A DNA stretch of 40,029 bases from JBCBWG01 sp964579305 (GTDB taxonomy: Bacteria; Pseudomonadota; Alphaproteobacteria; Rhizobiales; Hyphomicrobiaceae). The translations under genes were made by a program, and so were the position numbers. Each line of letters opens with the position of its first letter. Position 1 is the first letter of the stretch. Of the stretch, positions 9,081 to 16,221 are shown in pieces. The DNA lies in contig CAZOGY010000017.1 in NCBI GenBank assembly GCA_964579305.1, forward strand, positions 1 through 40,029. Direction: 5' to 3'. Below the pieces are notes generated by a model. The model was not told the origin of the DNA. It did no database searches and saw only the letters and a program-made list of their open reading frames with translations.

Positions 9081-9425
9081 TCAGGCGTCCTCAGCTTCTT
9101 GTCCGGGCCGGCGGTCTTCGCTCAGTTTCGGTTTCAGCCCGGCCGTCAAAGCCGCCTGGGCCACCGCATGGGTTGCGACAGGGCTCGTGAACAGCAACAG
9201 CAGGAATAGGAACAGAAGCTTCAGGGCAATCAGCGTTGCGCCTGCCTGGATGGCCAAGCCGGCCAGGATCAGCCCCGCACCAGCGCCGTCAATAAGGCTT
9301 GCCGCGTGGATCCGGGTAAACACTTCGGGCAGGCGGATCATTCCGATCCCGCCCACGACGATGAAGAAGCTGCCGGCCGCGATCAAGATCCAGCTTGCGA
9401 TGTCAGCAACGAGGCTCAAGCTCAT
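9081..9425 (-). CDS. mnhG: Mrp-type antiporter subunit G
   Basis: This 114-aa, three-helix MnhG/PhaG-family protein has the signature GGIGMIRLPEVFTRIHAASLIDGAGAGLIL (residues 26-55), close to the family's RLPDvytRmHAatk..tlG pattern. The start at 9425 gives MSLSLVADIAS and overlaps the subunit F stop (ATGA). Longer open-frame starts upstream are inside the F gene and are not plausible. The C-terminal 30 residues are polar and cytoplasmic. Confidence 0.92.
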   Translation of the reverse strand: MSLSLVADIASWILIAAGSFFIVVGGIGMIRLPEVFTRIHAASLIDGAGAGLILAGLAIQAGATLIALKLLFLFLLLLFTSPVATHAVAQAALTAGLKPKLSEDRRPGQEAEDA

Positions 9426-9706
9426 TTGCCGTTCTCCTCGTCGCTGGGGTCGTAGGCGAGATCGCCATGCCGGAAGTATTTGAGCGCAGCCATCGTCCCG
9501 ATCAGGTTCAACAGGCCGTAGGTCAGCGCGATATCGAGCCACTCCGGCCGTCCGAGCAAGAACCCGACGGTCGCAACCAGAACGATGGCCAACGTCCCAA
9601 TCGTATTGAGCGCAAGGACGCGATCGAACACGGTCGGGCCGGCGATCACGCGCACCACGACGAGGGTCAGCGCAACCAGCAGCGCAATTGTCGCAAGCAA
9701 AAACAT
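9422..9706 (-). CDS. mnhF: Mrp-type antiporter subunit F
   Basis: This 94-aa, three-helix MnhF/PhaF-family protein has the characteristic RVIAGPTVFDRVLALNTIGT stretch (residues 19-38; family pattern GPs.aDRvlalD). The start codon shares one base with the subunit E stop (TAATG), and the stop overlaps the G start (ATGA). It is part of the E-F-G block that is conserved in order across Mrp-type antiporters. Confidence 0.93.
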   Translation of the reverse strand: MFLLATIALLVALTLVVVRVIAGPTVFDRVLALNTIGTLAIVLVATVGFLLGRPEWLDIALTYGLLNLIGTMAALKYFRHGDLAYDPSDEENGK

Positions 9707-10194
9707 TACGCCGCGATCTCCACCGGTGACTTTTCAATCTGGGCGACGCGATCGTTCATGCCGCCGGCTTCCAGGTCATCGGCGCCATCGCGGACGATCG
9801 CGTGAACGGTGAGCGCGGCACCATCGACGTTGGTTGTCACGGTGCCCGGCGTCAGGGTGATCGAATTGGCAAAGACCGCGATCCCCACCTCGGTCTTTTG
9901 CCGGGCGCGAATGACCGTCATCGTTGGGCTGATCGGTAGCTTCGGGTGTACCAGGATCATGGCGACCGCCCATGATGATTTGAGCATCTCCCAGATCAAC
10001 CAGGGCCAATACGCCAGCGCTGCCGGCACAAATTCGGCGGGGACACCTTCTTTATCCGAAACGCGCATGCGATGGGCGACGTAGACCGCCAACACCACGG
10101 TGGCCGCCCCAAAGATCAGCAGGATCGGCTTGAAGTAGCCCGATAGCGCCATCCAGAAAGCGGCCAAGGCGAGCATCAACAACAGCGATCGCAC
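9706..10194 (-). CDS. mnhE: Mrp-type antiporter subunit E
   Basis: This 162-aa MnhE-family protein is the first gene of the operon. Two or three N-terminal helices (about residues 1-35 and 55-75) precede a cytoplasmic domain with the family motif ANSITLTPGTVTTNVDGAALTVHAI. The GTG at 10194 is chosen because a near-perfect ribosome binding site AAGGAGG (10200-10206) lies five bases upstream. The longer frame upstream has no such signal and a non-protein-like composition. The C-terminus (about 120-162) is an acidic extension. Confidence 0.92.
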   Translation of the reverse strand: MRSLLLMLALAAFWMALSGYFKPILLIFGAATVVLAVYVAHRMRVSDKEGVPAEFVPAALAYWPWLIWEMLKSSWAVAMILVHPKLPISPTMTVIRARQKTEVGIAVFANSITLTPGTVTTNVDGAALTVHAIVRDGADDLEAGGMNDRVAQIEKSPVEIAA

Positions 10195-10824
10195 GTCCGC
10201 CTCCTTGCGAGCATGGCCTGAGCCTTTGGGATGGGTCGGGCTGCCGGACCGGCATACCCGCGAGATAGGTATGGTGTGCCGAGGAACAAAGACGCCTGTC
10301 AAGCAACAGTGCCGATCGGTCCGGCCAGCCAAAGCGCCACCAGATCGTTGGACGATGCGCAGAGCGCTGTGTGGGCGCAAGCAGTCTTGTCGTGTGCGCG
10401 CCGCCGCCTCCGCCGCGTTCCGTACGCGTCGTTCCAGTAATAGCCGTACGCGACCTGGAAGGATGTGCTTGAATATCGCTCCGTGTCAGAGATTTTGACG
10501 ATTGCCGTTTCCGTGACGTTGCGGCCAAAAGAATAATGTTCAGGAATTCGTTTTGGCGAAAGCAATTATGCGGGCGTCCAAAGCGCACGAAATCGTTCGA
10601 ATGGCGCAGTGTTTTCTACCCTGGACAATCCCGCCGCAGCCGCGGACCAAAACCCTTAACCAAAAGTCGGATGAAGACGGCCCCAAAAACGTTTTCCGCC
10701 TGCTCTTGTATGCTATTTTACTCTACTTGCTCTTATCCCCGCAATTTACTATCGCTTTGCGATCACAAGGCTACTTCGGCGGGAATCCCTTTGATTGGTC
10801 TGGCAACCGATCTTGGGACACCGC
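10195..10824. other. 630-bp divergent intergenic region between the Mrp-like operon and the DnaA-like gene
   Basis: No convincing gene is seen. It must hold the promoters of both divergent units. A TTGACA element on the minus strand (10302-10297) lies 103 bp before the mnhE start but lacks a good -10 box at 16-18 bp. A 9-bp direct repeat CCGTACGCG occurs at 10420-10428 and 10444-10452. The right part (10650-10780) is relatively AT-rich and fits a promoter or regulatory region. A plus-strand frame from 10568 with one hydrophobic segment reads into the next gene's start but has no ribosome binding site. Confidence 0.6.
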
Positions 10825-11265
10825 ATGTCAGTGATCAGCACGGCCTTTCATATGAATACCAGCCGATCGTTCGATGGGGCGAGGGGGTTTTGCCTCCCGC
10901 TTGACCGCGACGATTTCAAGGATGTTTTGCGCGTCAGCCTGGAAAAGCTGGTCGCCAACGCGTTCCAAGTCGACGAAACGCTGCTGCGTGGCCCGACCCG
11001 CGGCCGGGCGCACGTTGCAAGGGCGCGCCAGGTCGCAATGTACTTGGCGCACACGGCTTGCGGTTTATCGCTTTCTGATGTCGGCCGTCTGTTTGAGCGA
11101 GATCGCACCACGGCGGCGCACGCGTGTCGGCTAATCGAGGACGCTCGCGAGGATGACGATTTCGACCGTGCCGTTGATCTCTTGGCATCGGGCGCGCGCA
11201 TGATGATGGCACACGCGATCTTGCCGCTCGTGATGGAACGCGCACAACGCGAGGCCGCCCAATGA
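10825..11265 (+). CDS. DnaA domain IV-only DNA-binding protein
   Basis: This 146-aa protein carries the C-terminal DNA-binding domain of the replication initiator DnaA (Bac_DnaA_C) without the AAA+ ATPase. Residues 67-107 read ARQVAMYLAHTACGLSLSDV, then GRLFERDRTTAAHACRLIED. This matches the DnaA pattern RQ.AMYLar....lSl.eIGr.FG.RDHTTV.HAc..Ie, with Arg substituting the His of DHTT. It therefore probably recognises a DnaA-box-like sequence, and could act as a transcription factor or compete with DnaA. The stop overlaps the next ATG (ATGA), so it is coupled to the DUF6456 gene. Such short DnaA-like proteins are common in Hyphomicrobiales; their role is not settled as far as I know. Confidence 0.88.
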   Translation: MSVISTAFHMNTSRSFDGARGFCLPLDRDDFKDVLRVSLEKLVANAFQVDETLLRGPTRGRAHVARARQVAMYLAHTACGLSLSDVGRLFERDRTTAAHACRLIEDAREDDDFDRAVDLLASGARMMMAHAILPLVMERAQREAAQ

Positions 11266-12179
11266 GCCAGGCAAAATTGGATCGTCTGCTATTGGCGCTT
11301 GCGGTTCGCGGCTGCGGCCTGCAGCAGGGCAACGGCCCCATGACCGGCAAGGCTGTGTTCCGAATTGTCGCAGGCGATGCCTGTTCCTCGTCTGGCGGAG
11401 GCGGAACCGAGGTTTCCGCCGCGATCGCGCACAAGGCCATCAGCGAAGGCTATCTGGTTGCCAACGCGGCTCAGCGTTTTGTCCTTTCGCCAACCGGCCG
11501 GGCCCGGGCGCGCAAGGCACGCGTCGCCGCCGCACAGGCCGCGCCGATCGACGCGCCAGCCGTTGGGCAAGTGCGCCGACCTGGATCCGCCTGCCACCGC
11601 ACCGCTTCGGCAAAGCCGCAAAGGCCGCGCGAAAGCCGGTCAACACCGCAGCAGCATCAAACCGCAAATCCACAGCCCGGCGAACTGCTCGCGGCCGACA
11701 CCCCGCTGGCATGGTTGCGCCTGCGCAAGGATCGTGAGGGCAATCCGCTGATTTCTGACCTGGAGTTCGCGGCAGGTGCCCGCCTGCGCGCCGACTACCT
11801 GCGTGCGCTACAAGTCCCAAGCGTCACAACCTGTTGGCGCCAAGACAATGCCCGCACAGATCACGCGACAACCAGCCAAAATGCGTTTGCCGATCACCTG
11901 GACCGGACCATCGCGGCAAAGGCTCGTTTGAACGCCGCACTTGCCGCACTCGACCCTGAGATCGCCGGCGTCGTGGTCGATGTGTGCTGTCACGGTCTTG
12001 GGCTCACCGACATCGAGGCCAACCGCAAATGGCCGCCGCGATCAGCCAAGATCCCGCTTGGCATCGGCTTGCGTGGGCTGGCGGCGCATTATGGATTGAG
12101 CAATGACACCGCACGGGTCCGGGTTGCGATCTCACATGGACGCATTGTGTTTGAGCCCGTACAGCGCGAGCGCACATAG
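11262..12179 (+). CDS. DUF6456 domain-containing protein
   Basis: This 305-aa soluble protein has two parts. The N-terminal third resembles a small winged-helix-like region (residues 1-85, ending SPTGRARARKARV). It is linked by a Pro/Gln/Ser-rich spacer (about 90-145) to a C-terminal DUF6456 domain (about 150-300: TPLAWLRLRKDREGNPLIS, ..FAAGARLRADY, ..VVDVCCHGLGLTDIE, ..KIPLGIGLRGLAAHYG). The C-terminal domain is alphaproteobacterial and is often seen beside a DnaA-like HTH gene, as here. The ATGA overlap indicates co-translation. I infer a DNA-binding or regulatory role from context only. Confidence 0.85.
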   Translation: MSQAKLDRLLLALAVRGCGLQQGNGPMTGKAVFRIVAGDACSSSGGGGTEVSAAIAHKAISEGYLVANAAQRFVLSPTGRARARKARVAAAQAAPIDAPAVGQVRRPGSACHRTASAKPQRPRESRSTPQQHQTANPQPGELLAADTPLAWLRLRKDREGNPLISDLEFAAGARLRADYLRALQVPSVTTCWRQDNARTDHATTSQNAFADHLDRTIAAKARLNAALAALDPEIAGVVVDVCCHGLGLTDIEANRKWPPRSAKIPLGIGLRGLAAHYGLSNDTARVRVAISHGRIVFEPVQRERT

Positions 12180-12185
12180 ATCGTT

Positions 12186-12608
12186 TCAGGCGGTCGCGTG
12201 GCGTTCGGCCTCCTGGCGAATGCGTGTGATCATCGATGCCAGACCGTTTGACCGCTGGGGCGTGAGCGAGCCCTTCAGCCCCAGTTTCTCAAACTGAGCA
12301 TCGGTGTCGGTATTGAGAATTTCGGTTGCCGTACGGCCGTTGTGGATCGCCAAGAGAACGGCAATAAGCCCTTGCACGATATGCGCATCGCTTTCGCCAC
12401 GGAACGTGAGCCGCGTGATGCCGCTTGCATCCGGCTCGGCCGCACTCACCATCCAGACTTGGCTGGCACAGCCACGCACCTTGGTGGCATCTGTCTTCAG
12501 CGCATCGGGAAGCGGCGGCAGCGCACGACCCAGTTCGATCAGATAGCGATAACGATCCTCCCACTCATCCAGCAGGGCGAAGTTGTCTTCAATCTCCGCA
12601 AAGGACAT
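12186..12608 (-). CDS. sufE: SufE-family sulfur acceptor protein
   Basis: This 140-aa SufE-like protein accepts persulfide sulfur from a cysteine desulfurase (SufS) during iron-sulfur cluster assembly in the cytosol. The catalytic cysteine is Cys47 in VRGCASQVW, a family hallmark. The rest (LDEWEDRYRYLIELGRALPPLP, ..LIAVLLAIHNGRTATEIL, ..LTPQRSNGLASMITRIR) fits SufE along its full length. The ATG at 12608 has GGAG seven bases upstream. The gene stands outside any suf operon, which is usual in Hyphomicrobiales. It is convergent with the DUF6456 gene, with only six bases between the stops. Confidence 0.93.
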   Translation of the reverse strand: MSFAEIEDNFALLDEWEDRYRYLIELGRALPPLPDALKTDATKVRGCASQVWMVSAAEPDASGITRLTFRGESDAHIVQGLIAVLLAIHNGRTATEILNTDTDAQFEKLGLKGSLTPQRSNGLASMITRIRQEAERHATA

Positions 12609-12710
12609 CAATCGGCTCCGGGGTTGAACGCTTGATGGCAAACTAATGCGCCCAACGGCCGGGATAAACCCGGAGACTTGCCGCAGCGGCAAACGACGCC
12701 GCGTTGGCGC

Positions 12711-13166
12711 TTACAGATCCGGCGGCCCTGGGACGGGTTGCGGACGCGCGGCCGTCTGACCGCCATTCCATCGCGCCCCCCAATCGTCGTCGCGCAACGT
12801 GCCCCGCGCCGTCGGCGGATCCTCACGCGGCGGCTCGCCTGGAAACTGCAATCTGTCCTGGGGCGGCGAAAAATCGCGCTCTGGCAGCGGCGCCCACGGC
12901 TCGCGCAGGCGTGACCAATCCAAGGTCCAATTCAATTGGGCCAACTTTGCAGCATGATTGGCCGTGGTCGCGATCCCGCCAGCAATATAAAGGCCCTTGC
13001 GTACAGCACCGTCGTATATTTCCAGCATGGCTGAGCAACTGGCCGGGTTGCGCTCACAAAAGGGCCGCCCGGCAGGTTCGTCGCGCAAGGCCCCGGTCGA
13101 TGGTTCGATATCGGCTGGAAGTATCGCGAAAAATAACAGGCCGGCAGTCGCTGCGCGCCAATACAC
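12711..13166 (-). CDS. DUF5330-like small exported or membrane-anchored protein
   Basis: This 151-aa protein starts with GTG at 13166, with AAGGA eight bases upstream. A hydrophobic N-terminal segment (about residues 5-18) suggests a signal peptide or anchor. Then comes the motif PFCERNPASC, the FC.R.P..C signature I associate with DUF5330 proteins of Hyphomicrobiales, and a short helix (YDGAVRKGLYIAGGIATTAN). The C-terminal 60 residues are Pro/Arg/Asp-rich and probably disordered. It is transcribed towards sufE, 102 bp apart. Function is unknown; envelope location is inferred. Confidence 0.65.
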   Translation of the reverse strand: MYWRAATAGLLFFAILPADIEPSTGALRDEPAGRPFCERNPASCSAMLEIYDGAVRKGLYIAGGIATTANHAAKLAQLNWTLDWSRLREPWAPLPERDFSPPQDRLQFPGEPPREDPPTARGTLRDDDWGARWNGGQTAARPQPVPGPPDL

Positions 13167-13333
13167 GACGATTGTCCTTCGTAGCTGAGACTGTCCGCGA
13201 AAGCATCAGGCAGGCCCGCTAGTCAGCACCGGCGGCACGCCTTTAGACGTTACAGTTAACATGCAGAGCTATCTGAAACGTTGCGATGCAAGCGGCTTGC
13301 GCGCGCGACGTTGGAACTCTTTTGCAACGTGGG

Positions 13334-13348
13334 TTAATCAACGGTTAA
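13334..13348. promoter_or_regulatory. CtrA-binding site (TTAA-N7-TTAA) upstream of the peptidoglycan-binding gene
   Basis: TTAATCAACGGTTAA is an exact match to the CtrA full site TTAA-N7-TTAA. It lies 50-64 bp before the ATG at 13398, a distance that fits direct control of that promoter. CtrA is the master cell-cycle regulator of alphaproteobacteria. A further TTAA half-site lies at about 13256. The 231-bp gap also separates this gene from the divergent DUF5330-like gene, so either may be controlled. Confidence 0.7.
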
Positions 13349-13397
13349 CCCCAACTCGCCATCTTCCTTCAGCGGTGGTCTGAGTGGGTGCGTAGTT

Positions 13398-14033
13398 ATG
13401 CATGCAGTGCGTCTTCGTATTTTGAGTGGCGGCTTTATTGTCATGAGCTTTGCCGTGGGTTTGAACCTATTGGCACTGCAACCTGACCGATCAACGCCGC
13501 AGCTTGCAGCCCTTCAGCAGGACGAGAACGCAGCGCCTCGCGACCAGAGTTCTGCGGCCGATGGCCGGGTCCGGCTCGCAACGCCGACGAAAAATCCGGC
13601 GCTGTGGAAGGCTGTTTTGCGCGAACTCGTACGGCTTGATTATTTGCCGCAGCGCGACTCCCATGAAATCGGCGCGCGTGCACGCGCGGCAATCCTCGCC
13701 TTTGAGTACGATCACGGTCTGCCGATGACCGGTCATGCGTCCGATGGCTTGCTCGAAGCCTTGATCATGGGCCGACCGCGCGCTCCGGGAGCAACGCTCA
13801 CCGTCTCCGGCGCTCACGCGCACCAGATTGTGCGGCTGGTCCAGACGTCGCTGACGAATTTGGGGTATGATGTGGGGCCCGTGGATGGCACGTTCGGGCC
13901 AAAGACGCGCGCGGCGATCCGCAGTTTCGAACGTCGCGGCAACCTCGAGCCAACCGGGCGGATTTCAGCGGATCTGATTGAACGGCTCGCGGCTGCGGCA
14001 ACGCCAAGAAAGTCTGCCCGCGCGGCGCAGTGA
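13398..14033 (+). CDS. Exported protein with two peptidoglycan-binding (PG_binding_1) domains
   Basis: This 211-aa protein has an N-terminal hydrophobic segment (residues 7-27) acting as signal or anchor, a low-complexity linker, and two PG_binding_1 repeats. The first (about 60-112) has LVRLDYLP and RARAAILAFEYDHGLPMTG. The second (about 130-190) has VQTSLTNLGYDVGPVDGTFG and KTRAAIRSFERRGNLEPTG, the classic G(Y)..G.vDG.fGp.T..Ai..Fq pattern. It should bind the cell wall in the periplasm; no catalytic domain is present. The CtrA site upstream suggests cell-cycle-timed expression, fitting a role in growth or division. The DUF1491 gene follows 43 bp downstream. Confidence 0.88.
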   Translation: MHAVRLRILSGGFIVMSFAVGLNLLALQPDRSTPQLAALQQDENAAPRDQSSAADGRVRLATPTKNPALWKAVLRELVRLDYLPQRDSHEIGARARAAILAFEYDHGLPMTGHASDGLLEALIMGRPRAPGATLTVSGAHAHQIVRLVQTSLTNLGYDVGPVDGTFGPKTRAAIRSFERRGNLEPTGRISADLIERLAAAATPRKSARAAQ

Positions 14034-14076
14034 AACTGAGAATTTGCGCCTGTCGGCGGGAAAAGTAAGGCGCTCC

Positions 14077-14424
14077 ATGCTGCTGAAGTCCGAGATCTGG
14101 GTGCGCGCCTACTTGCGCAGTTGCCAAAGTCTTGGTGGCATGCCGGTCGTGGTGCGCCACGGCGATGACGATGCCGGCGCGATCTTCATTGTGCTGCGAT
14201 ATCCAGATCAGACCGCCACGGTCATGGGGCCTGCTCCGGCGGGTTTTGACCGCGAGCGACTGGATCGCGGCTTTGTGGTGCATTCCGGTGACACTCCTGT
14301 GTCGGAACCCGCCGCAGAGGCTCTGATTGCCAGCCAAGTGTCATTCGATAGCGATTTATGGGTCGTTGAAGTCGAAGCAACGCCGGGCCGCGAAGCCCTG
14401 TCGGCCTGGATCGAAGCGTCGTGA
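14077..14424 (+). CDS. DUF1491 family protein
   Basis: This is a 115-aa soluble protein. The start at 14077 is supported by AAGG seven bases upstream and by the typical N-terminus LKSEIWVRAYLRSCQSLGGMPVVVRHGDDDAGAIFIVL. DUF1491 proteins of alphaproteobacteria share the pattern LksevwV.ayLRr....G....VvrrGd..AGav.v and the C-terminal DPDLWvvEvEd, here DSDLWVVEVEA. The biochemical function is unknown. It lies in the same direction as the peptidoglycan-binding gene, the usual partner order in Hyphomicrobiales as I recall, and is likely co-transcribed. Confidence 0.87.
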   Translation: MLLKSEIWVRAYLRSCQSLGGMPVVVRHGDDDAGAIFIVLRYPDQTATVMGPAPAGFDRERLDRGFVVHSGDTPVSEPAAEALIASQVSFDSDLWVVEVEATPGREALSAWIEAS

Positions 14425-14673
14425 CGCGACCTGTGCGTCCTTATGCATATGAAACACCGTGGCGGCCAGGTGTCACACGCTGCGACCTGTTCGCCTCACT
14501 TTGAGATTCAACTTGAACCGTTCGCCTTGACCCTCTGACCAAAGCCAGCCATCGATCAGTCCAGCGTGTTGGTTATCTGCCGCAGTTGGGCCACGGCAGG
14601 TGTTGTTTGCGTCCCGGTTCCGCCAGAAGTTCAGTGCACCCCACACAACTTGAACCAGCAAACCGGCGCGGAC

Positions 14674-14970
14674 ATGGCGACCATAATCTCATTGCAATCA
14701 AGACGTTACGCCTTGGCACCGAGCGAGGGCGCCGCCCGGCGGCGCGCATCGCGACAATCGCCCGCGATCAATGGCGATGACGCCCACCCGCCGGTGGAAG
14801 CTTCGCCGTCAGCTGAGATCGTCGTTTTCCCAGGGATCCGCTATGAGCGGACAGCGTCCGACGCTGACCCCGAAATGGCGCAAAACCGGCCGACTGTGGC
14901 TCGCGATTGGCTCGTTCTGACGACCGTCATGGAAATCGAGTCCGAACTGGAAATCGACGAAGAGCTGTAA
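14674..14970 (+). CDS. Small conserved-looking protein of unknown function
   Basis: This 98-aa protein (MATIISLQSRRYALAP...) has a disordered N-terminal half and an ordered-looking segment SAEIVVFPGIRYER, then an acidic helical C-terminus (VLTTVMEIESELEIDEEL). I recall small alphaproteobacterial proteins with a VVxFPGVRYER-like motif but cannot name a family. The frame opens further upstream, but the ATG at 14674 gives the protein-like N-terminus. The 249-bp gap before it (14425-14673) shows nothing I can identify. It is convergent with the DUF1254 gene, 13 bp apart. Confidence 0.6.
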   Translation: MATIISLQSRRYALAPSEGAARRRASRQSPAINGDDAHPPVEASPSAEIVVFPGIRYERTASDADPEMAQNRPTVARDWLVLTTVMEIESELEIDEEL

Positions 14971-14983
14971 TGAAATCCCCAGC

Positions 14984-15574
14984 TTATCTGCGCGCCGTCC
15001 GCGATTGGCGCCGCGGCAGCACAAGTTCGCACGACGACCGCTTAAGCGCGTTGACCGCGATGGCAGCATAGCTGCGCCCGTAGAGCGGCACCCGTAGGAT
15101 CGCCACGCCCCGTGTTTCCGCCAACGGCACTTCGGGAAGTTCCGGCCCTTGACCGAGACCGCCGACCGGCATGCCCAAAAACTGGTCGCCCGGCGGGATG
15201 AGGACGAGCCGCAAGCGCACTTCCCGCCCGTCCGAGCCCGGCGCGTAATAGATCATGGACCCATCTGGGGCGTGCAGGGACAACACCCAGCCGGGGCCGT
15301 CCAGCGTCACATTCAAAAGAACTCGACCGCGCGATGTGTCGAATGGACAGACCGCGTAGTGCGCTTCCGGCATCATGAACGGCAACCGCTGGGTCTCCGG
15401 CGTCAGCGTTTGCAGCACCGTAAAACGGTTCCGCGGCAGGCCATCGATAAAACGCTCATAGTCTGCTGCCGTCCGCGTCCCGGCGAGCCAAAGCGTCGTC
15501 AGAACGTGACTGATCGCAATCACAAACAAAAAGATCAGCCAAAGCCGAACGCTGCGCGGCAGGAACTGGGCCAT
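14984..15574 (-). CDS. DUF1254 domain-containing membrane-anchored protein
   Basis: This 196-aa protein has one N-terminal transmembrane helix (about residues 10-31), followed by a periplasmic domain with HYAVCPFDTSRGRVLLNVTL and WVLSLHAPDGSMIYYAPGSD. The domain resembles the DUF1254 proteins that pair with DUF1214 proteins in Hyphomicrobiales. The ATG at 15574 overlaps the preceding stop (TGATG), so the pair is coupled. A GTG two codons upstream is an alternative start. Its place in a PBP operon suggests a cell-envelope role, but the activity is unknown. Confidence 0.82.
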   Translation of the reverse strand: MAQFLPRSVRLWLIFLFVIAISHVLTTLWLAGTRTAADYERFIDGLPRNRFTVLQTLTPETQRLPFMMPEAHYAVCPFDTSRGRVLLNVTLDGPGWVLSLHAPDGSMIYYAPGSDGREVRLRLVLIPPGDQFLGMPVGGLGQGPELPEVPLAETRGVAILRVPLYGRSYAAIAVNALKRSSCELVLPRRQSRTARR

Positions 15575-16221
15575 CAGCACGCCACCCGCTTAATCGAAGG
15601 AGGTTCGATATCCTCAAGCGAACGTTCGCCGTCAGCGTCGATCGAATCGGGCTCTTGCACTTCTAAGATCACCACCATCCGCCCCGCCGCACCGGTTGGA
15701 AGCCAGTTGCCGGGCCGTGCGTCGCGCGCAAGCGTGATGCGGAACAGGCCGTCGGGACTGATCGCCGTCGTCGCGCTGTTCAGCCCATGACGTTGCGCAG
15801 CGTTCGGGATCAGGCGGCCCGATGCGTTGAACACGGCAAGCGACCACCAGCGCGCATCGATACCCCGACCGGTAATCTCATAAACGCATGACGAGTGCAG
15901 CCGCCGGCCGTCATCGTCGAACCGTGCCTCAAGGCGCGTAATCCGATCGCCGCTGATCGGAAGGCCGCCAGACATGGAAAACCGCGCCCGCGTGTAGGGT
16001 TCGCTGGCCGCTTGGCCGGCGTAATCCCATATCATCCATGGGCCGGCCTGTTCGGTGTTAAAGGCTAGGCCACTGTGGATTGCATACCATGACGACAGCA
16101 TGCCGATCGCGATCGCCGAGGCGAAAAACACGATCCGCGAAAACAGCGAGTTGACCAGGGCGAAGGTTCTTCGCAATGCGATCCTGGCGTACTTCGCGAT
16201 TTGCCTGGGTTCAGGTGTCAT
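15574..16221 (-). CDS. DUF1214 domain-containing membrane-anchored protein
   Basis: This 215-aa protein has an N-terminal transmembrane helix (about residues 25-46), then a periplasmic DUF1214 domain. The domain is marked by AGPWMIWDYAGQAASEPYTRARF near residue 60, YEITGRGIDARWWSLAVF, and the C-terminal GNWLPTG that is characteristic of DUF1214 (gNWLP). The ATG at 16221 shares a base with the stop of the PBP gene (TGATG). The pair DUF1214-DUF1254 follows the PBP directly, so the three are one transcription and translation unit. Confidence 0.87.
   Translation of the reverse strand: MTPEPRQIAKYARIALRRTFALVNSLFSRIVFFASAIAIGMLSSWYAIHSGLAFNTEQAGPWMIWDYAGQAASEPYTRARFSMSGGLPISGDRITRLEARFDDDGRRLHSSCVYEITGRGIDARWWSLAVFNASGRLIPNAAQRHGLNSATTAISPDGLFRITLARDARPGNWLPTGAAGRMVVILEVQEPDSIDADGERSLEDIEPPSIKRVAC

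Noticed and set aside
10274..10302. Minus-strand TTGACA as a promoter of the Mrp-like operon
   Set aside because: No acceptable -10 hexamer at 16-18 bp; the nearest candidates are more than 20 bp away.
10299..10565. 88-codon minus-strand frame with a protein-like start (TTG) in the intergenic region before mnhE
   Set aside because: TTG start without a ribosome binding site, an Arg run and frame ending inside the likely promoter region; no family resemblance.
10568..10834. Plus-strand frame with one hydrophobic segment reading into the DnaA-like gene start
   Set aside because: No ribosome binding site, AT-rich promoter-like sequence beneath it, and the C-terminus overlaps the next gene's start codon.
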